A stretch of DNA of 64,000 bases from Hoyosella sp. YIM 151337 (GCF_026041215.1 NZ_JAPEIQ010000006.1:140146-204145); one strand, 5' to 3'; counted from the stretch's first letter, positions 36,841 through 47,513 are shown. The notes: generated by a model from the sequence alone, not told the origin. Program-made: numbers and translations.

Positions 36841-38304
36841 ATGTCCCCCACACCACAGGACGAGCGCGACGCCATCGCGTCAGTACCAACCGGACTGTTC
36901 GTCGGTGGTCAATGGCGCGAGACGGAAAAGTCGTTCGCCGTCGATGACCCGTCGACCGGGGGGACGCTGTGCCACGTCGCGGATGCGAACATCGACGAGG
37001 CGATGTCCGCCCTTGACGCCGCCGCAAAGGCCCAGCCCAGTTTCGCCGCCACCTCACCCCGGGAGCGCAGCGAGATACTCCGCCGCGCCTACGAGTTCCT
37101 CATCGAGGAACGTGACCGTCTCGCCCTGATCATGACCCTCGAGATGGGCAAGCCTCTCGCCGAAGCCCGCGGGGAGGTCACCTACGCCGCGGAGTTCTTT
37201 CGGTGGTTTTCCGAAGAAGCCGTGCGAATCGACGGCGGATACATGCCCGCACCAGCGGGAAACGCCCGCTTCCTCGTGACGCGCCAGCCAGTGGGCCCCA
37301 GCATCCTCATCACGCCGTGGAACTTCCCCATGGCTATGGGAACCCGCAAGATCGGGCCCGCAATCGCGGCGGGGTGTACGTCCATCATCAAACCAGCCGA
37401 GTACACACCGTTGTCGATGCTGGCGCTCGCGGAAATCCTCCAGCGCGCCGGTCTGCCGGACGGCGCAGTCAACGTCGTCACGACGACCCGCCCCAGTGAG
37501 GTGATACCGCCACTGATCTACGACCCGCGCAGCCGAAAATTGTCATTCACCGGCTCGACCGAGGTGGGCAAGATACTGCTGGAACAGTGCGCGAAGACCG
37601 TCATGCGCACATCCATGGAACTCGGCGGCAACGCACCATTCATCGTTTTCGACGACGCGGACATCGACGAGGCGATCAACGGCGCCATGGCCGCGAAGAT
37701 GCGCAATATCGGGCAGGCCTGCACCGCTGCGAACCGAATCTACGTACAACGTCCAGTCGCAGAAGAATTCGTCCGCAAACTCACCGAACGCATGGGTGAG
37801 CTGAAAATGGGACGCGGCACCGAAGACGGCATCGTGGTCGGCCCGCTGATCGAGAAAGAAGCCATTGACAAGGTCACCCATCTCGTCTCTGATGCGACCC
37901 AGCGGGGAGCGAAAGTCGCGCTCGGCGGCACTCCGCCAGAGGGAAGCGGCTATTTCTACCCGGCAACCGTGCTGACCGACGTGCCGGATGAGGCAGAAAT
38001 GACCAGCACCGAGATATTCGGCCCCGTCGCCGCGATCAGCGTGTTCGACACCGAAGACGAGGTCATCGGCCGGGCAAACAACACCCCGTACGGGCTGGTG
38101 TCTTATGTCTACACGGAGAATCTCCGCCGCGGACTGCGGGTGTGCGAGGCACTAGAAGCCGGAATGGTCGGACTCAACCAAGGCATCGTGTCGAACCCCG
38201 CCGCCCCATTCGGGGGTGTTAAAGAGTCAGGACTCGGGCGCGAAGGCGGATTCACCGGGATCGACGAATTCCTCGAAATGAAGTACGTCGGCGTTCAGAT
38301 GTAG
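36841..38304 (+). CDS. gabD: NAD(P)-dependent succinate-semialdehyde dehydrogenase (second copy)
   Basis: 487 residues. It has TPWNFPMAMGTRKIGPAIAAG-type coenzyme motifs, FTGSTEVGK, the Glu in MELGGNAPF and the catalytic Cys in IGQACTAANRI. The product is succinate when the substrate is succinate semialdehyde. ATG 36841 (MSPTPQDERDAI) is preceded by AAGGAG; the open frame up to 36709 lies over the operator and is not needed. Divergence from gabT makes this the dedicated partner. It resembles the enzyme at 10625-12112 throughout. Confidence 0.92.
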   Translation: MSPTPQDERDAIASVPTGLFVGGQWRETEKSFAVDDPSTGGTLCHVADANIDEAMSALDAAAKAQPSFAATSPRERSEILRRAYEFLIEERDRLALIMTLEMGKPLAEARGEVTYAAEFFRWFSEEAVRIDGGYMPAPAGNARFLVTRQPVGPSILITPWNFPMAMGTRKIGPAIAAGCTSIIKPAEYTPLSMLALAEILQRAGLPDGAVNVVTTTRPSEVIPPLIYDPRSRKLSFTGSTEVGKILLEQCAKTVMRTSMELGGNAPFIVFDDADIDEAINGAMAAKMRNIGQACTAANRIYVQRPVAEEFVRKLTERMGELKMGRGTEDGIVVGPLIEKEAIDKVTHLVSDATQRGAKVALGGTPPEGSGYFYPATVLTDVPDEAEMTSTEIFGPVAAISVFDTEDEVIGRANNTPYGLVSYVYTENLRRGLRVCEALEAGMVGLNQGIVSNPAAPFGGVKESGLGREGGFTGIDEFLEMKYVGVQM

Positions 38305-38310
38305 TGCACG

Positions 38311-38547
38311 TCAGTCTTCTAAGGCTTCATCCTCGTCGTCATACTCGCGGTCCGCGCGCGGGACGTCATTCTCGGCCTTGCGTGCGGCTTCGACCATCTC
38401 GAAACCGTCGGTGATCCAATCGCCAATTTCGCGTGCGACGCCAGCGACGGCACCAGTGATGATCACTGTGATCCGGCCGACATGCGTGGCAGCGGATTCG
38501 ACGAGCTGCTGCGTGACATCCTTGCCACGCTCCAGCTTCCCGACCAT
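38311..38547 (-). CDS. Small conserved-type acidic protein, unknown function
   Basis: 78 residues with an excellent ribosome site (AGGAGGGGG before ATG 38547). The first half is amphipathic with a moderately hydrophobic stretch (HVGRITVIITGAVAGVAREIGDWI, residues about 22-45); the tail is strongly acidic (DREYDDEDEALED). No family recognised. It follows the desaturase gene by 9 bp in the same direction, so it may be co-expressed with it and associate with the membrane. Confidence 0.7.
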   Translation of the reverse strand: MVGKLERGKDVTQQLVESAATHVGRITVIITGAVAGVAREIGDWITDGFEMVEAARKAENDVPRADREYDDEDEALED

Positions 38548-38556
38548 GTCCCCCTC

Positions 38557-39810
38557 CTAAGCCTGGGAAGTTTTGCGCTCCACGATAACAGTGCGCACCC
38601 TGTCCGGCGTCACCCACGACTGGGGAAGACCCAGCTTGACGATCTTCTTCCACGCCGAAAACAGCTGTTTAGGCAGTGTGCCTGTGTTGTACGGCAACCC
38701 GTACACGTCGCACAGGTGTTGAACCTCACGCGATATTTCCGGCAAGCGACACGACGGGAGATCCGGAAACAGGTGGTGCTCGATCTGGAACCCGGTGCTG
38801 CCCGCCAGAATGTGCAGCAGACGTGAGCCGGTGTAGTTCGCCGACCCAAGCAGTTGGCGGAGGTACCACTCGCCGCGCGTCTCGCCACTTATCTCGGCTT
38901 CCGTGAAGGTCTGCGCTCCGGTCGGGAAATGCCCGCAGTAGATCAGGTTGCCGACCCAGAGGTTGCGGATCAGGTTGGCCGTGGCGTTACCCGCGAACGT
39001 CAGCGGGAAGAGCGGACCAGTCAGCGCGGGGAAGAACACGTAATCTTTGGCAACCTGCGGCGCGATCTTCGCCCACCAGTGCCGCCCCACCTTCTTCAGG
39101 TTCTTCCAGTGATCACCTGGCAGCACCGAGTGATCGAGTTCCAGCACGTGCAAGGTAGCGAGCCATTCGAAGAAGAGGACAATCGCGCCCGCGATCACTG
39201 GATTCAGCAGGAAGACCGGGTGCCAGGGTTGTTCATCGTCCATCCGCATTACACCGAAGCCGATGTCGCGGTCCTGGCCGATCACGTTGGTGTAAGTGTG
39301 GTGGCGGTAATTGTGGCTGTATCGCCACAGATCACCCTGCACGACCATGTCCCACTCATAGACGCGCGAATTCAGGCCGTGCTCACGCATGAAGTCGTAT
39401 TGCCCATGCATGACGTTGTGGCCGATTTCGAGATTGTCGATGATTTTCGACAAAGTCAATGAAGCGACCGCAGCACACCAAATCGGGGGCACAAACCCCA
39501 GAAAAAACAGGCCGCGTCCCGTTGATTCCAATGCTCGTTGCGCCCGAATTACGTTATAAATGTATTTACGGTCGCGTTCACCCAGGTCTGCTAATACGCG
39601 TTCCCGGATCTCATCGAGCGCCCGGCCGAACTCCTCGACCTGGTCGGGCGTCAATCGAATAGGCTCGTCGCTCGCGGGCTCTTGGCCCGGCGCGTTGCGA
39701 ACGAAGGAGACATTCCGAATAAAAGGGATTCGCTTGAGTGTGCGCACCGGTACTACCCCAGCCCGCCCGGCGTCTCCCCCGAAGAAGCCATTTAGCGGCA
39801 GAGCTACCAT
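38557..39810 (-). CDS. DesA3-like acyl-CoA fatty acid desaturase (copy 1)
   Basis: 417 residues, membrane di-iron desaturase. The three His boxes are GHNVMHGQYD, HNYRHHTYTN and QIEHHLFPDLP, with hydrophobic segments near FFLGFVPPIWCAAVASL and VIAGAIVLFFEWLATL. It probably makes unsaturated fatty acyl-CoA. ATG 39810 follows GGGAGGG. It resembles the copy at 43790-45022 closely in all boxes, but no reductase gene lies beside it, so it may share the reductase at 45129. Confidence 0.93.
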   Translation of the reverse strand: MVALPLNGFFGGDAGRAGVVPVRTLKRIPFIRNVSFVRNAPGQEPASDEPIRLTPDQVEEFGRALDEIRERVLADLGERDRKYIYNVIRAQRALESTGRGLFFLGFVPPIWCAAVASLTLSKIIDNLEIGHNVMHGQYDFMREHGLNSRVYEWDMVVQGDLWRYSHNYRHHTYTNVIGQDRDIGFGVMRMDDEQPWHPVFLLNPVIAGAIVLFFEWLATLHVLELDHSVLPGDHWKNLKKVGRHWWAKIAPQVAKDYVFFPALTGPLFPLTFAGNATANLIRNLWVGNLIYCGHFPTGAQTFTEAEISGETRGEWYLRQLLGSANYTGSRLLHILAGSTGFQIEHHLFPDLPSCRLPEISREVQHLCDVYGLPYNTGTLPKQLFSAWKKIVKLGLPQSWVTPDRVRTVIVERKTSQA

Positions 39811-40089
39811 ATGCACGCCCTCCCATATACCCCATTACTGCAAGATCGCCACTGATCTCGATAGACAATACTTGAGACAGCAGGATGCGGGCATCGCGAT
39901 ATGAACAAAGTCACTACCCACTAACAGATTGTCGCCATTTTGCGATCACCCTGAGATTACTCGTATACCCAGCGGTATTCGCGGCACGAGCCGCCAGGCC
40001 GGAGTGGTGTCGCACACCACCATCACCGCGCGCAGTCCGTCATACTGGCCGGCAGACCCTTGTAACCGCGCAACGAGAAGATACACGCG
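39811..40089. promoter_or_regulatory. Divergent region between desaturase copy 1 and a lipoprotein gene
   Basis: 279 bases without a gene. It has an inverted repeat GTGGTGT-CGC-ACACCAC at 40004-40020, 70 bp before the lipoprotein start, which could be an operator. Nothing else stands out. Confidence 0.4.
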
Positions 40090-41025
40090 ATGCCACGACT
40101 GATCTCGGCGCTCGGCGCCTGCGCAACGACGGCCGCGCTGGCGATGCTCGCGAGTGCGTGCGGCGGCGGCAGCGCGGACGACACATCCCGGGATAGCCAG
40201 CTCGACGACTTCTTCCCGCCACCGCAGGGATCCCTGCAGCTGCCCGGCGCCGTGCCCGCGGACCTCCCGCCGCGTTGCGCGCCCGGGGGCGGACGCACCG
40301 TCACCCCGGGCGAACTGACGATTGCGACCGACGATCCCGCGTACGAACCCTGGTTCATCGACAACGACCCCGCAAACGGTCAGGGGCTCGAAGGCGCTGT
40401 CGCCCGCGCAGTTGCCGATTCCCTCGGCTATCCCCCAGACCTCACAAGCTTCATTCGCGTTCCCTTCACCGACGCACTCGAAAGCGGCCCTAAGAATTTC
40501 GATTTCGCCATCAGCCAATTCAGCATCCTCGGCCAGCGCCGCGACAACGTCGACTTCTCAGCGCCCTACTACGCGGTGGCCCAGGCCGTCGTCACCCGGG
40601 CCGAGAACCCCGCTGCAAGCGCCACCACGCTGAGTGACCTCGAGAACGTCCGGCTCGGCGCGCACGCTGGCTCCACCGCGCTGTACGCCGCGGCGCACAG
40701 CATCCACCCGGCCGATGCGCCGGCGGAGTACCCCACAACAGACGACGCGATCGACGCGCTGATTGACGGGGATATCGACGCGCTGATAGCCGACCTTCCC
40801 ACGGCCCTCCAAATCGCCAGCGCCCGCCTCGATGACGGCGTCGTTGCCGGCCGATTCCCGGCGCCCAATGAGGTGACCGAATTCTTCGGGCTCGTGCTCG
40901 AAAAAGACAGCCCCTTCACCGAATGCGCGACGCTGGCGCTCGAGCACCTCCACCACGAAGGCATCCTCGAAAACCTCGCGGACCAGTGGATTTCCAGCGC
41001 CGACGAGGTGCCCGTGCTGAGGTAG
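40090..41025 (+). CDS. Family-3 (amino-acid type) solute-binding lipoprotein, orphan
   Basis: 311 residues with signal peptide and lipobox LASACGGG near residue 22, so anchored outside the membrane. The mature part has the SBP_bac_3 pattern: GELTIATDDPAYEPWFID, then KNFDFAISQFSILGQRRDNVDFSAPYY and VRLGAHAGSTALY. It would bind an amino acid or similar small polar solute. No permease or ATPase gene is adjacent, so it either serves a transporter elsewhere or acts as a sensor. Confidence 0.85.
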   Translation: MPRLISALGACATTAALAMLASACGGGSADDTSRDSQLDDFFPPPQGSLQLPGAVPADLPPRCAPGGGRTVTPGELTIATDDPAYEPWFIDNDPANGQGLEGAVARAVADSLGYPPDLTSFIRVPFTDALESGPKNFDFAISQFSILGQRRDNVDFSAPYYAVAQAVVTRAENPAASATTLSDLENVRLGAHAGSTALYAAAHSIHPADAPAEYPTTDDAIDALIDGDIDALIADLPTALQIASARLDDGVVAGRFPAPNEVTEFFGLVLEKDSPFTECATLALEHLHHEGILENLADQWISSADEVPVLR

Positions 41026-41072
41026 CAACAAATTTTCGTGATCTGTCCCACATTTGCAACAATCTTGGTACG

Positions 41073-42359
41073 TTGAGGACACCTTTCAGCGATCCGAACG
41101 AGGGGGCGATCTCGGCTCTGGGCCAAAGGTTCGCGAAGCGACATGCATTCCGCGTTGCTCGGCTGAGCAGGCTTGCCGTGGCGATTGGCACCGCGCTCGT
41201 TGTTGCCAGCGTCACCGGAATCGGCGTCGCCGCGGCGCAGCCGATTCAGGCAACGCCGGATCCTGACCCCTTCTATAGCGCACCCGCTGATCTCGGTGGT
41301 GCCGCGCCAGGGGATGTCCTGAAAACCCGGCAACTCCCACCCGTACCTGCGCTGATCAACACGGACGTGCAGCAGATCATGTTCCGCTCAACGAATTCTG
41401 CTGGTGCGCCCATCGCGGCAACCACCACTTTGCTGCTTCCGCGGGGCTATAGCCCGGATGCGCCGGTGGTGTCGTATCAGCACATCATTAACGGTCTCGG
41501 CGTGCACTGCACACCCTCTCGCGCCCTCTACACCGCGAATCCCTTCGAGTGGATCTGGGAAACCCCAGGCCTGAACAGCGCACTGCAGCAGGGCTGGGTC
41601 GTGGCGCTACCCGATCATTTAGGTCCGCAGAGCGCCTATGGCGCCGCCCGGCTCGGTGCTCATATCACGCTCGACGGTGTGCGTGCCGTCCAGCGCAGCC
41701 AATTCGGGCTCGGCGGCAGTCCAGTGACTCTTGCTGGCTACTCGGGTGGCGGAATGACAACGCTTTTCGCCGCGGCGCTCGCCCCTCGCTACGCACCCGA
41801 AATCCGGCTGCTCGGAGCCGCTGCGGGCGGTGTCCCCACCAATCTGGAGCGCCTGGTATCGATGATCGACGATCAGCCACATCCCGCGTTCGGCCTGGCC
41901 TTTGCCGCCGCGATCGGACTCGAGCGGGAGTATCCACACCGCTTCCCCACCTCACGACACTTGAGCCCGGCGGGTCACGCGCTCGCGACGCAGCTGCGCG
42001 ACGGATGCACCCAAGACCTGCTCAACGCCGGGTCCAACCTCGGGATCGCCGATGTCGCACCCGGAGCCTCGATAGTGGGCACACCGGAAGCGCTGGGAGT
42101 TCTCCACGAAAACAGCCTGCGGTTCGCCCCGGAAACACCCACCGCGCCCGTTTACATGTGGCACAGCCGTAACGATTCCATCATTCCTTACGACGATGCC
42201 GCCGCCACTGCGGGACGCTACTGCGCAGGCGGCACACCGGTGCAGTTCGACACCGTCGGCGCCGAGGATCACGTCCAGGCGGCGGTCGAAGGGGCGGGGC
42301 CAGCAATGGCGTACCTCGAGAGTCTCGTGCGGGGCCAGCCTGCGCCGTCCAATTGCTAG
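41073..42359 (+). CDS. Secreted lipase/esterase (secretory LIP family)
   Basis: About 428 residues. A basic N-terminal part and hydrophobic LAVAIGTALVVASVTGIGVAAA form a signal peptide ending before QPIQATPDPD. The alpha/beta hydrolase nucleophile is in LAGYSGGGMTTL; a likely Asp is in WHSRNDSIIPYDD and a His in GAEDHVQA. The start is uncertain: there is no in-frame ATG, and TTG 41073 gives a reasonable signal peptide. The open frame back to 40923 overlaps the lipoprotein gene. Known relatives hydrolyse triacylglycerols and other esters. Confidence 0.85.
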   Translation: MRTPFSDPNEGAISALGQRFAKRHAFRVARLSRLAVAIGTALVVASVTGIGVAAAQPIQATPDPDPFYSAPADLGGAAPGDVLKTRQLPPVPALINTDVQQIMFRSTNSAGAPIAATTTLLLPRGYSPDAPVVSYQHIINGLGVHCTPSRALYTANPFEWIWETPGLNSALQQGWVVALPDHLGPQSAYGAARLGAHITLDGVRAVQRSQFGLGGSPVTLAGYSGGGMTTLFAAALAPRYAPEIRLLGAAAGGVPTNLERLVSMIDDQPHPAFGLAFAAAIGLEREYPHRFPTSRHLSPAGHALATQLRDGCTQDLLNAGSNLGIADVAPGASIVGTPEALGVLHENSLRFAPETPTAPVYMWHSRNDSIIPYDDAAATAGRYCAGGTPVQFDTVGAEDHVQAAVEGAGPAMAYLESLVRGQPAPSNC

Positions 42360-42368
42360 CGATCTTGA

Positions 42369-43733
<1,365 letters not shown>

Positions 43734-43737
43734 GACC

Positions 43738-43777
43738 AATGGCGACGGATCAGGGAGCACCCTGATCCGTCGCCATT
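43738..43777. terminator. Bidirectional terminator between gdhA and desA3
   Basis: A perfect 18-bp stem: AATGGCGACGGATCAGGG at 43738-43755, four-base loop AGCA, right arm at 43760-43777. The base of the stem is flanked by GACCA and TGGTC. It separates convergent genes. Confidence 0.88.
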
Positions 43778-43789
43778 CTTGGTCAGCCG

Positions 43790-45022
43790 TTACGCGACAG
43801 AGTTCCGATCCGCTGCGCGTTCTACGATCACGCCTGCTGGCTCCTCGATCTTCACCAGCGAGTCCGGCAGCGCAAGCTTGAAGATCTTGCCCCACACCGA
43901 GCCGATCTGCTTCATGAACGGGCCCTTGTTGTAGGGAAGCCCGTACTTCTTGGCGATCGCCTCGACCTGCGGCGCCATCTCCGGGTAACGGTACGCCGGG
44001 ATGTCAGGGAACAGGTGGTGCTCAATCTGGTGTGACAGATTGCCCGACATGATGTGAAACAGGTCGCCGCCGGTGATGTTCGCGGAACCCAGCATCTGGC
44101 GGAGGTACCACTCAGCACGCGTTTCGCTGGCCGTCTCCTCCTTGGTGAACACCTGGACACCGGATGGGAAGTGGCCGCAGAAAATGATGCTGTACGCCCA
44201 CACGTTGCGGATCAAGTTGGCCGCGGCATTGCCAGCCAGCGTGGACAGGAACAGTGGTCCCGTGAGTGCTGGGAACATCACATAGTCCTTGAGTGCCTGC
44301 GGACCGGCTTTGCGAACCCAGCCCTTGGCGAGTTCCTTCACCTCGTTCATGTCCCGCTTGCCCTGCACAACTTCCTCGGCATGCATGTCGTGGAGCATGA
44401 CGCCCCATTCGAACAGCACCATGAGCAGGAAAGCGTAAACCGGGTTACCCAGGTAGTACGGGTTCCATTTCTGGTCTTTGTCCATGCGCAGGATGCCGTA
44501 ACCGATGTCACGGTCCATATCCAGGATGTTGGTGAACGTGTGGTGCATGTAGTTGTGCGAATGCCGCCACTGGTCGCCGGGGCACACGTTGTCCCATTCG
44601 AAGACCCGGGAGTTCAGGCCCTTTTCCTTCATCCAGTCATACTGACCATGCATGACGTTGTGGCCGATCTCCATGTTGTCGAGGATCTTCGCGACACCGA
44701 GTGACGCCACGGCGAGAGGCCAGGCTGGAAGCACGTACATCAAGCCGCGGCCGGCAACCTCGAGTGCGCGCTGCGCTTTAATGATCTTGTAAATGTAGTC
44801 GCGGTCTTTGTCACCGAGATCAGCGACGATGCGTGCGCGGAGGTCATCGAGTTCCTTGCCGAACGCTTCCACTTGTTCATGGGTCAAGCGCACAGGCGCC
44901 TTATCCTCAGCGGACTTGCCGAGCGCCTTCGCGAACGGAGCAGTCGCGGCCTTGGTGACGCGGCGCCGAAGCTTCTTGCCAGGCAGCGCAGGTGCAGACA
45001 CCGGGAGGGTGAGAACAGCCAT
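43790..45022 (-). CDS. desA3: DesA3-type stearoyl/acyl-CoA desaturase (copy 2)
   Basis: 410 residues with His boxes GHNVMHGQYDW, HNYMHHTFTN and QIEHHLFPDIP. ATG 45022 (MAVLTLPVSAPALPG) is preceded by GAAGGAG. In M. tuberculosis DesA3 (Rv3229c) makes oleoyl-CoA with electrons from the adjacent oxidoreductase Rv3230c; the same gene pair is found here. The operon is divergent from a FabR/DesT-like TetR gene, which suggests control by the ratio of saturated to unsaturated acyl-CoA (inference). Confidence 0.95.
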   Translation of the reverse strand: MAVLTLPVSAPALPGKKLRRRVTKAATAPFAKALGKSAEDKAPVRLTHEQVEAFGKELDDLRARIVADLGDKDRDYIYKIIKAQRALEVAGRGLMYVLPAWPLAVASLGVAKILDNMEIGHNVMHGQYDWMKEKGLNSRVFEWDNVCPGDQWRHSHNYMHHTFTNILDMDRDIGYGILRMDKDQKWNPYYLGNPVYAFLLMVLFEWGVMLHDMHAEEVVQGKRDMNEVKELAKGWVRKAGPQALKDYVMFPALTGPLFLSTLAGNAAANLIRNVWAYSIIFCGHFPSGVQVFTKEETASETRAEWYLRQMLGSANITGGDLFHIMSGNLSHQIEHHLFPDIPAYRYPEMAPQVEAIAKKYGLPYNKGPFMKQIGSVWGKIFKLALPDSLVKIEEPAGVIVERAADRNSVA

Positions 45023-45128
45023 CGTGAAGTCTCCTTCGGGATGTAATCCGTTGGCGGCTCGGCCCATGTTTTTGGGATGGGGCTACCGTCACGGGTCAAA
45101 GAACTGGGGTTTGAGGGGTACTTAGCGG

Positions 45129-46304
45129 TCAGATATCGATGTCGACGTCACCGACTGCGCGTGAGACGCACAGCTGAATTGGCTCGTCCGGGAGGTCGTT
45201 GATCTCGCCAGTCAGCAGGCTCTTGGTGCAGCCCGACTTCTTGACGGCGGTGCAGGTGAAACAGATGCCCATCCGGCAGCCGTACTCAGGGCTGAGGCCC
45301 GCGTCCTCGGCTTCCTCCAGTAGCGATGAGCCTGTGTTCTCCCGCTCGACGCTGCTGCCGGTGAAACGGATTGTGCCCGTGGCATCTTCGGTATCATCGA
45401 CGGTTGCTGGTGCGGTCTGAAACTCCTCAGTGTGCAGCCGTTCACTGAGGCCCAGATCGGAGTAGAACTCGCGGATCGCGTTCATCATCGGAGGTGGACC
45501 ACAGAGGTATGTCTGCGCCTCGCCAAACCACGGCGCAGCCGTGTTCACATGCTCGGCGCTGAAAAATCCCTCCAGGTCACCACCGCCGCCGGGCACTGTC
45601 GATGCGACCAGCAGCGTGACGTTCGAGTGCTTCGCGGCGATGTCCCGAAGCAGCTCAGCATGGGGAACATCGGCGACTGTGTCGCAATAGTGCAGAAACG
45701 TGATATCGCCCGTGTAACCCTCGTCGACCAGCGTACGCAGCATTGAGAGCACAGGTGTTATGCCGCTGCCGCCACTGAGGAGCAGGATTCTTTCCGGACG
45801 CTGCGCGGGAAGATGGAAGACACCTGCCGCCTGTGAAAGGTCAACAACCAGGCCTGGCTGCGCCTCGTCACGCAAGTAGCGTGATACGAAGCCATCCGGA
45901 TGCGCCTTGATGGTCAGCTCGATGCGGCCATCTGCGCTGTGCTGTGAGTTCGCCGGCGAGAAGCAGCGAGTATGGCGTACACCATCAACTACCACACCGA
46001 CCTGGACAAACTGCCCGGCCTCGAATCCCTGCCACTGCCGGGTCGGTTGCAGTTCGAGCGTGACAGTGTCCTTGGTGTAACGCTCGACGCGGGTCACTCT
46101 GGCGCGCAAATCGCGCACCGTGAGCATCGGGTTGACGAGCTCGAGGTAGCGGTCCAGCGCGTGCGGCGTGGCGAGCTTCTCCACCAGGCTGACCAGCGAG
46201 AACCGCACTTTACGCGCAGACTCCTGAGTAGCTTTCTTCGCGCTCTGGAAGCGAGGCGGGTTTGGTGCGGTGGGTAGCGCCCGTGGCGAGATCGATGCAG
46301 TCAT
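45129..46304 (-). CDS. Ferredoxin-NAD(P) reductase-like flavoprotein with C-terminal 2Fe-2S domain (desaturase reductase)
   Basis: 391 residues. FAD is bound by TRCFSPANSQH, NAD(P) by LLSGGSGITPVLSML and YLCGPPPMM, and the C-terminal plant-type ferredoxin domain has the four Cys in YGCRMGICFTC and later SLLTGEI...LCVS. It matches Rv3230c, which feeds electrons to DesA3. ATG 46304 follows GAGGAG. It lies 106 bp upstream of desA3 and in the same direction, hence an operon. Confidence 0.95.
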   Translation of the reverse strand: MTASISPRALPTAPNPPRFQSAKKATQESARKVRFSLVSLVEKLATPHALDRYLELVNPMLTVRDLRARVTRVERYTKDTVTLELQPTRQWQGFEAGQFVQVGVVVDGVRHTRCFSPANSQHSADGRIELTIKAHPDGFVSRYLRDEAQPGLVVDLSQAAGVFHLPAQRPERILLLSGGSGITPVLSMLRTLVDEGYTGDITFLHYCDTVADVPHAELLRDIAAKHSNVTLLVASTVPGGGGDLEGFFSAEHVNTAAPWFGEAQTYLCGPPPMMNAIREFYSDLGLSERLHTEEFQTAPATVDDTEDATGTIRFTGSSVERENTGSSLLEEAEDAGLSPEYGCRMGICFTCTAVKKSGCTKSLLTGEINDLPDEPIQLCVSRAVGDVDIDI

Positions 46305-46368
46305 CGTTGTCTCCTCATCGTTGTGCTGATCCTCCGGCCCGGCCCCTCAGACCGACGCTCGAACTTTC

Positions 46369-46386
46369 AGTGAACGTGTGTACACC
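46369..46386. promoter_or_regulatory. Candidate FabR/DesT-type operator
   Basis: AGTGAACGTGTGTACACC, with a perfect GTGTACAC core. Its reverse complement resembles the E. coli FabR site AGCGTACACGTGTTCGCT at 11 of 15 aligned positions by eye. It sits between the divergent reductase-desA3 operon and the TetR gene. Confidence 0.5.
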
Positions 46387-46490
46387 GAAGAGTCTGCCGA
46401 TTGTCTCCGTACGATGTCAACAGCAATCGCCGTGATCCGCATGACAGTGCTTGTGCGTTCACCGTGCCAAGTCCCCCTAAACTGATTGTC

Positions 46491-47111
46491 GTGACAAACC
46501 CCGGTAGCAGATCTGAGCGCAAGGAACGCACGCGCCAGGCACTCCTTGACGGCACGCTCGAACTGCTCGATGACCGCAGCTTCGTGAGCGTGTCGCTGCG
46601 AGAGGTGACACGCGCGGTGGGGATTGTTCCTACGGCCTTCTACCGCCATTTCGACTCCATGGAGCACCTCGGGGTCAACCTCGTCGAGATGAGTACACGG
46701 GCGCTGCGCCAGATTCTCCGAGAGGCACGCCGCAACAACAACCCCACGATCAAAGACTTCCTGACCATCATTGCGCGCGAGGTACGCGAGCATGAGCGTG
46801 AATTCCGGTTTATTACACAGGAACGTTATGGAGGCGTTGCAGAGATTCGCCGGGCAATCGCTACCGAATTGCGCTTGTTCTCCCGCGAACTCGCCGCTGA
46901 ACTGGCCCGGGTACCCGCCATGCGCGATTGGGACTACGACGACATCGAATGGGTCGCCGACCTCAGCGTCACCGCTATTCTGGCGATAATCGACGCCTTG
47001 CTGAACGCGGACCCCCGCAACCCCGCCGAGGCACGGGACGCGCTCAAACGGGGCGAGAACCAGCTTCGTGTGATCGCGCTCGGGGTGTCACAGTGGAATC
47101 TTGCCCGCTAG
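46491..47111 (+). CDS. TetR-family regulator of the FabR/DesT type
   Basis: 206 residues from GTG 46491 (VTNPGSRSERKERTRQALLDG). The HTH region SLREVTRAVGIVPTAFYRHFDSMEHLGVNLV (landmark) has the PTAFYRHF and LG.NLV pattern of FabR and DesT, regulators of unsaturated fatty acid synthesis that bind acyl-CoA or acyl-ACP. No ribosome site is visible; TAAACT lies seven bases before the start, so a leaderless transcript is likely. Divergent from reductase-desA3, its probable target. Confidence 0.88.
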   Translation: MTNPGSRSERKERTRQALLDGTLELLDDRSFVSVSLREVTRAVGIVPTAFYRHFDSMEHLGVNLVEMSTRALRQILREARRNNNPTIKDFLTIIAREVREHEREFRFITQERYGGVAEIRRAIATELRLFSRELAAELARVPAMRDWDYDDIEWVADLSVTAILAIIDALLNADPRNPAEARDALKRGENQLRVIALGVSQWNLAR

Positions 47112-47329
47112 CGAAAGATCCGCCACAGCACGACAAAGACAAAAAGCACGCCAACGCCCACGATCGCGATACGAACTTCAGGCTCCTCCGACTTCGCGAT
47201 TGCCTTTTCCTTGGCACTGTCGAGGACACGACGCGGGTTCGCACGAATCGCCAGCTCGTCCAGCGTGCTTGCAAGCTGTTCGCGGGCACGCTCGATGTCG
47301 CGTTCAATGCTCTCAGTGTCCCTCGACAC
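47108..47329 (-). CDS. DUF3618 small membrane protein
   Basis: 73 residues from GTG 47329 with GGAGG upstream. It starts VSRDTESIERDIERAREQLASTLDELAIRANP, an amphipathic DUF3618 segment (landmark), and ends in a TM helix (VRIAIVGVGVLFVFVVLW). Its stop overlaps the end of the convergent TetR gene by four bases. A gene of this type also stands next to bcp in M. tuberculosis (Rv2520c). Function unknown. Confidence 0.88.
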   Translation of the reverse strand: MSRDTESIERDIERAREQLASTLDELAIRANPRRVLDSAKEKAIAKSEEPEVRIAIVGVGVLFVFVVLWRIFR

Positions 47330-47433
47330 GCGTCCTCCATCGTCGGCGAAAATGTGGCTTGCTCCTACCGTAGTTGAGAGCCCGCACAACATCCTGCACC
47401 AACCCCACAATGCCGACAACAGGAATCGACGAG

Positions 47434-47471
47434 TTATCCACAGGATGCCGGTTTTGGGGTGTTTATCCACA
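47434..47471 (+). promoter_or_regulatory. Two DnaA boxes upstream of bcp
   Basis: Exact TTATCCACA at 47434-47442 and 47463-47471, same orientation, starts 29 bp apart; the second is 42 bp before the bcp start codon. The 9-mer is the strongest known DnaA box. A second pair lies just after bcp. Confidence 0.6.
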
Positions 47472-47513
47472 GGGATGGGACCGGCTGTCAGCGCCGTAAC
47501 TTAGTCTTGCGCT

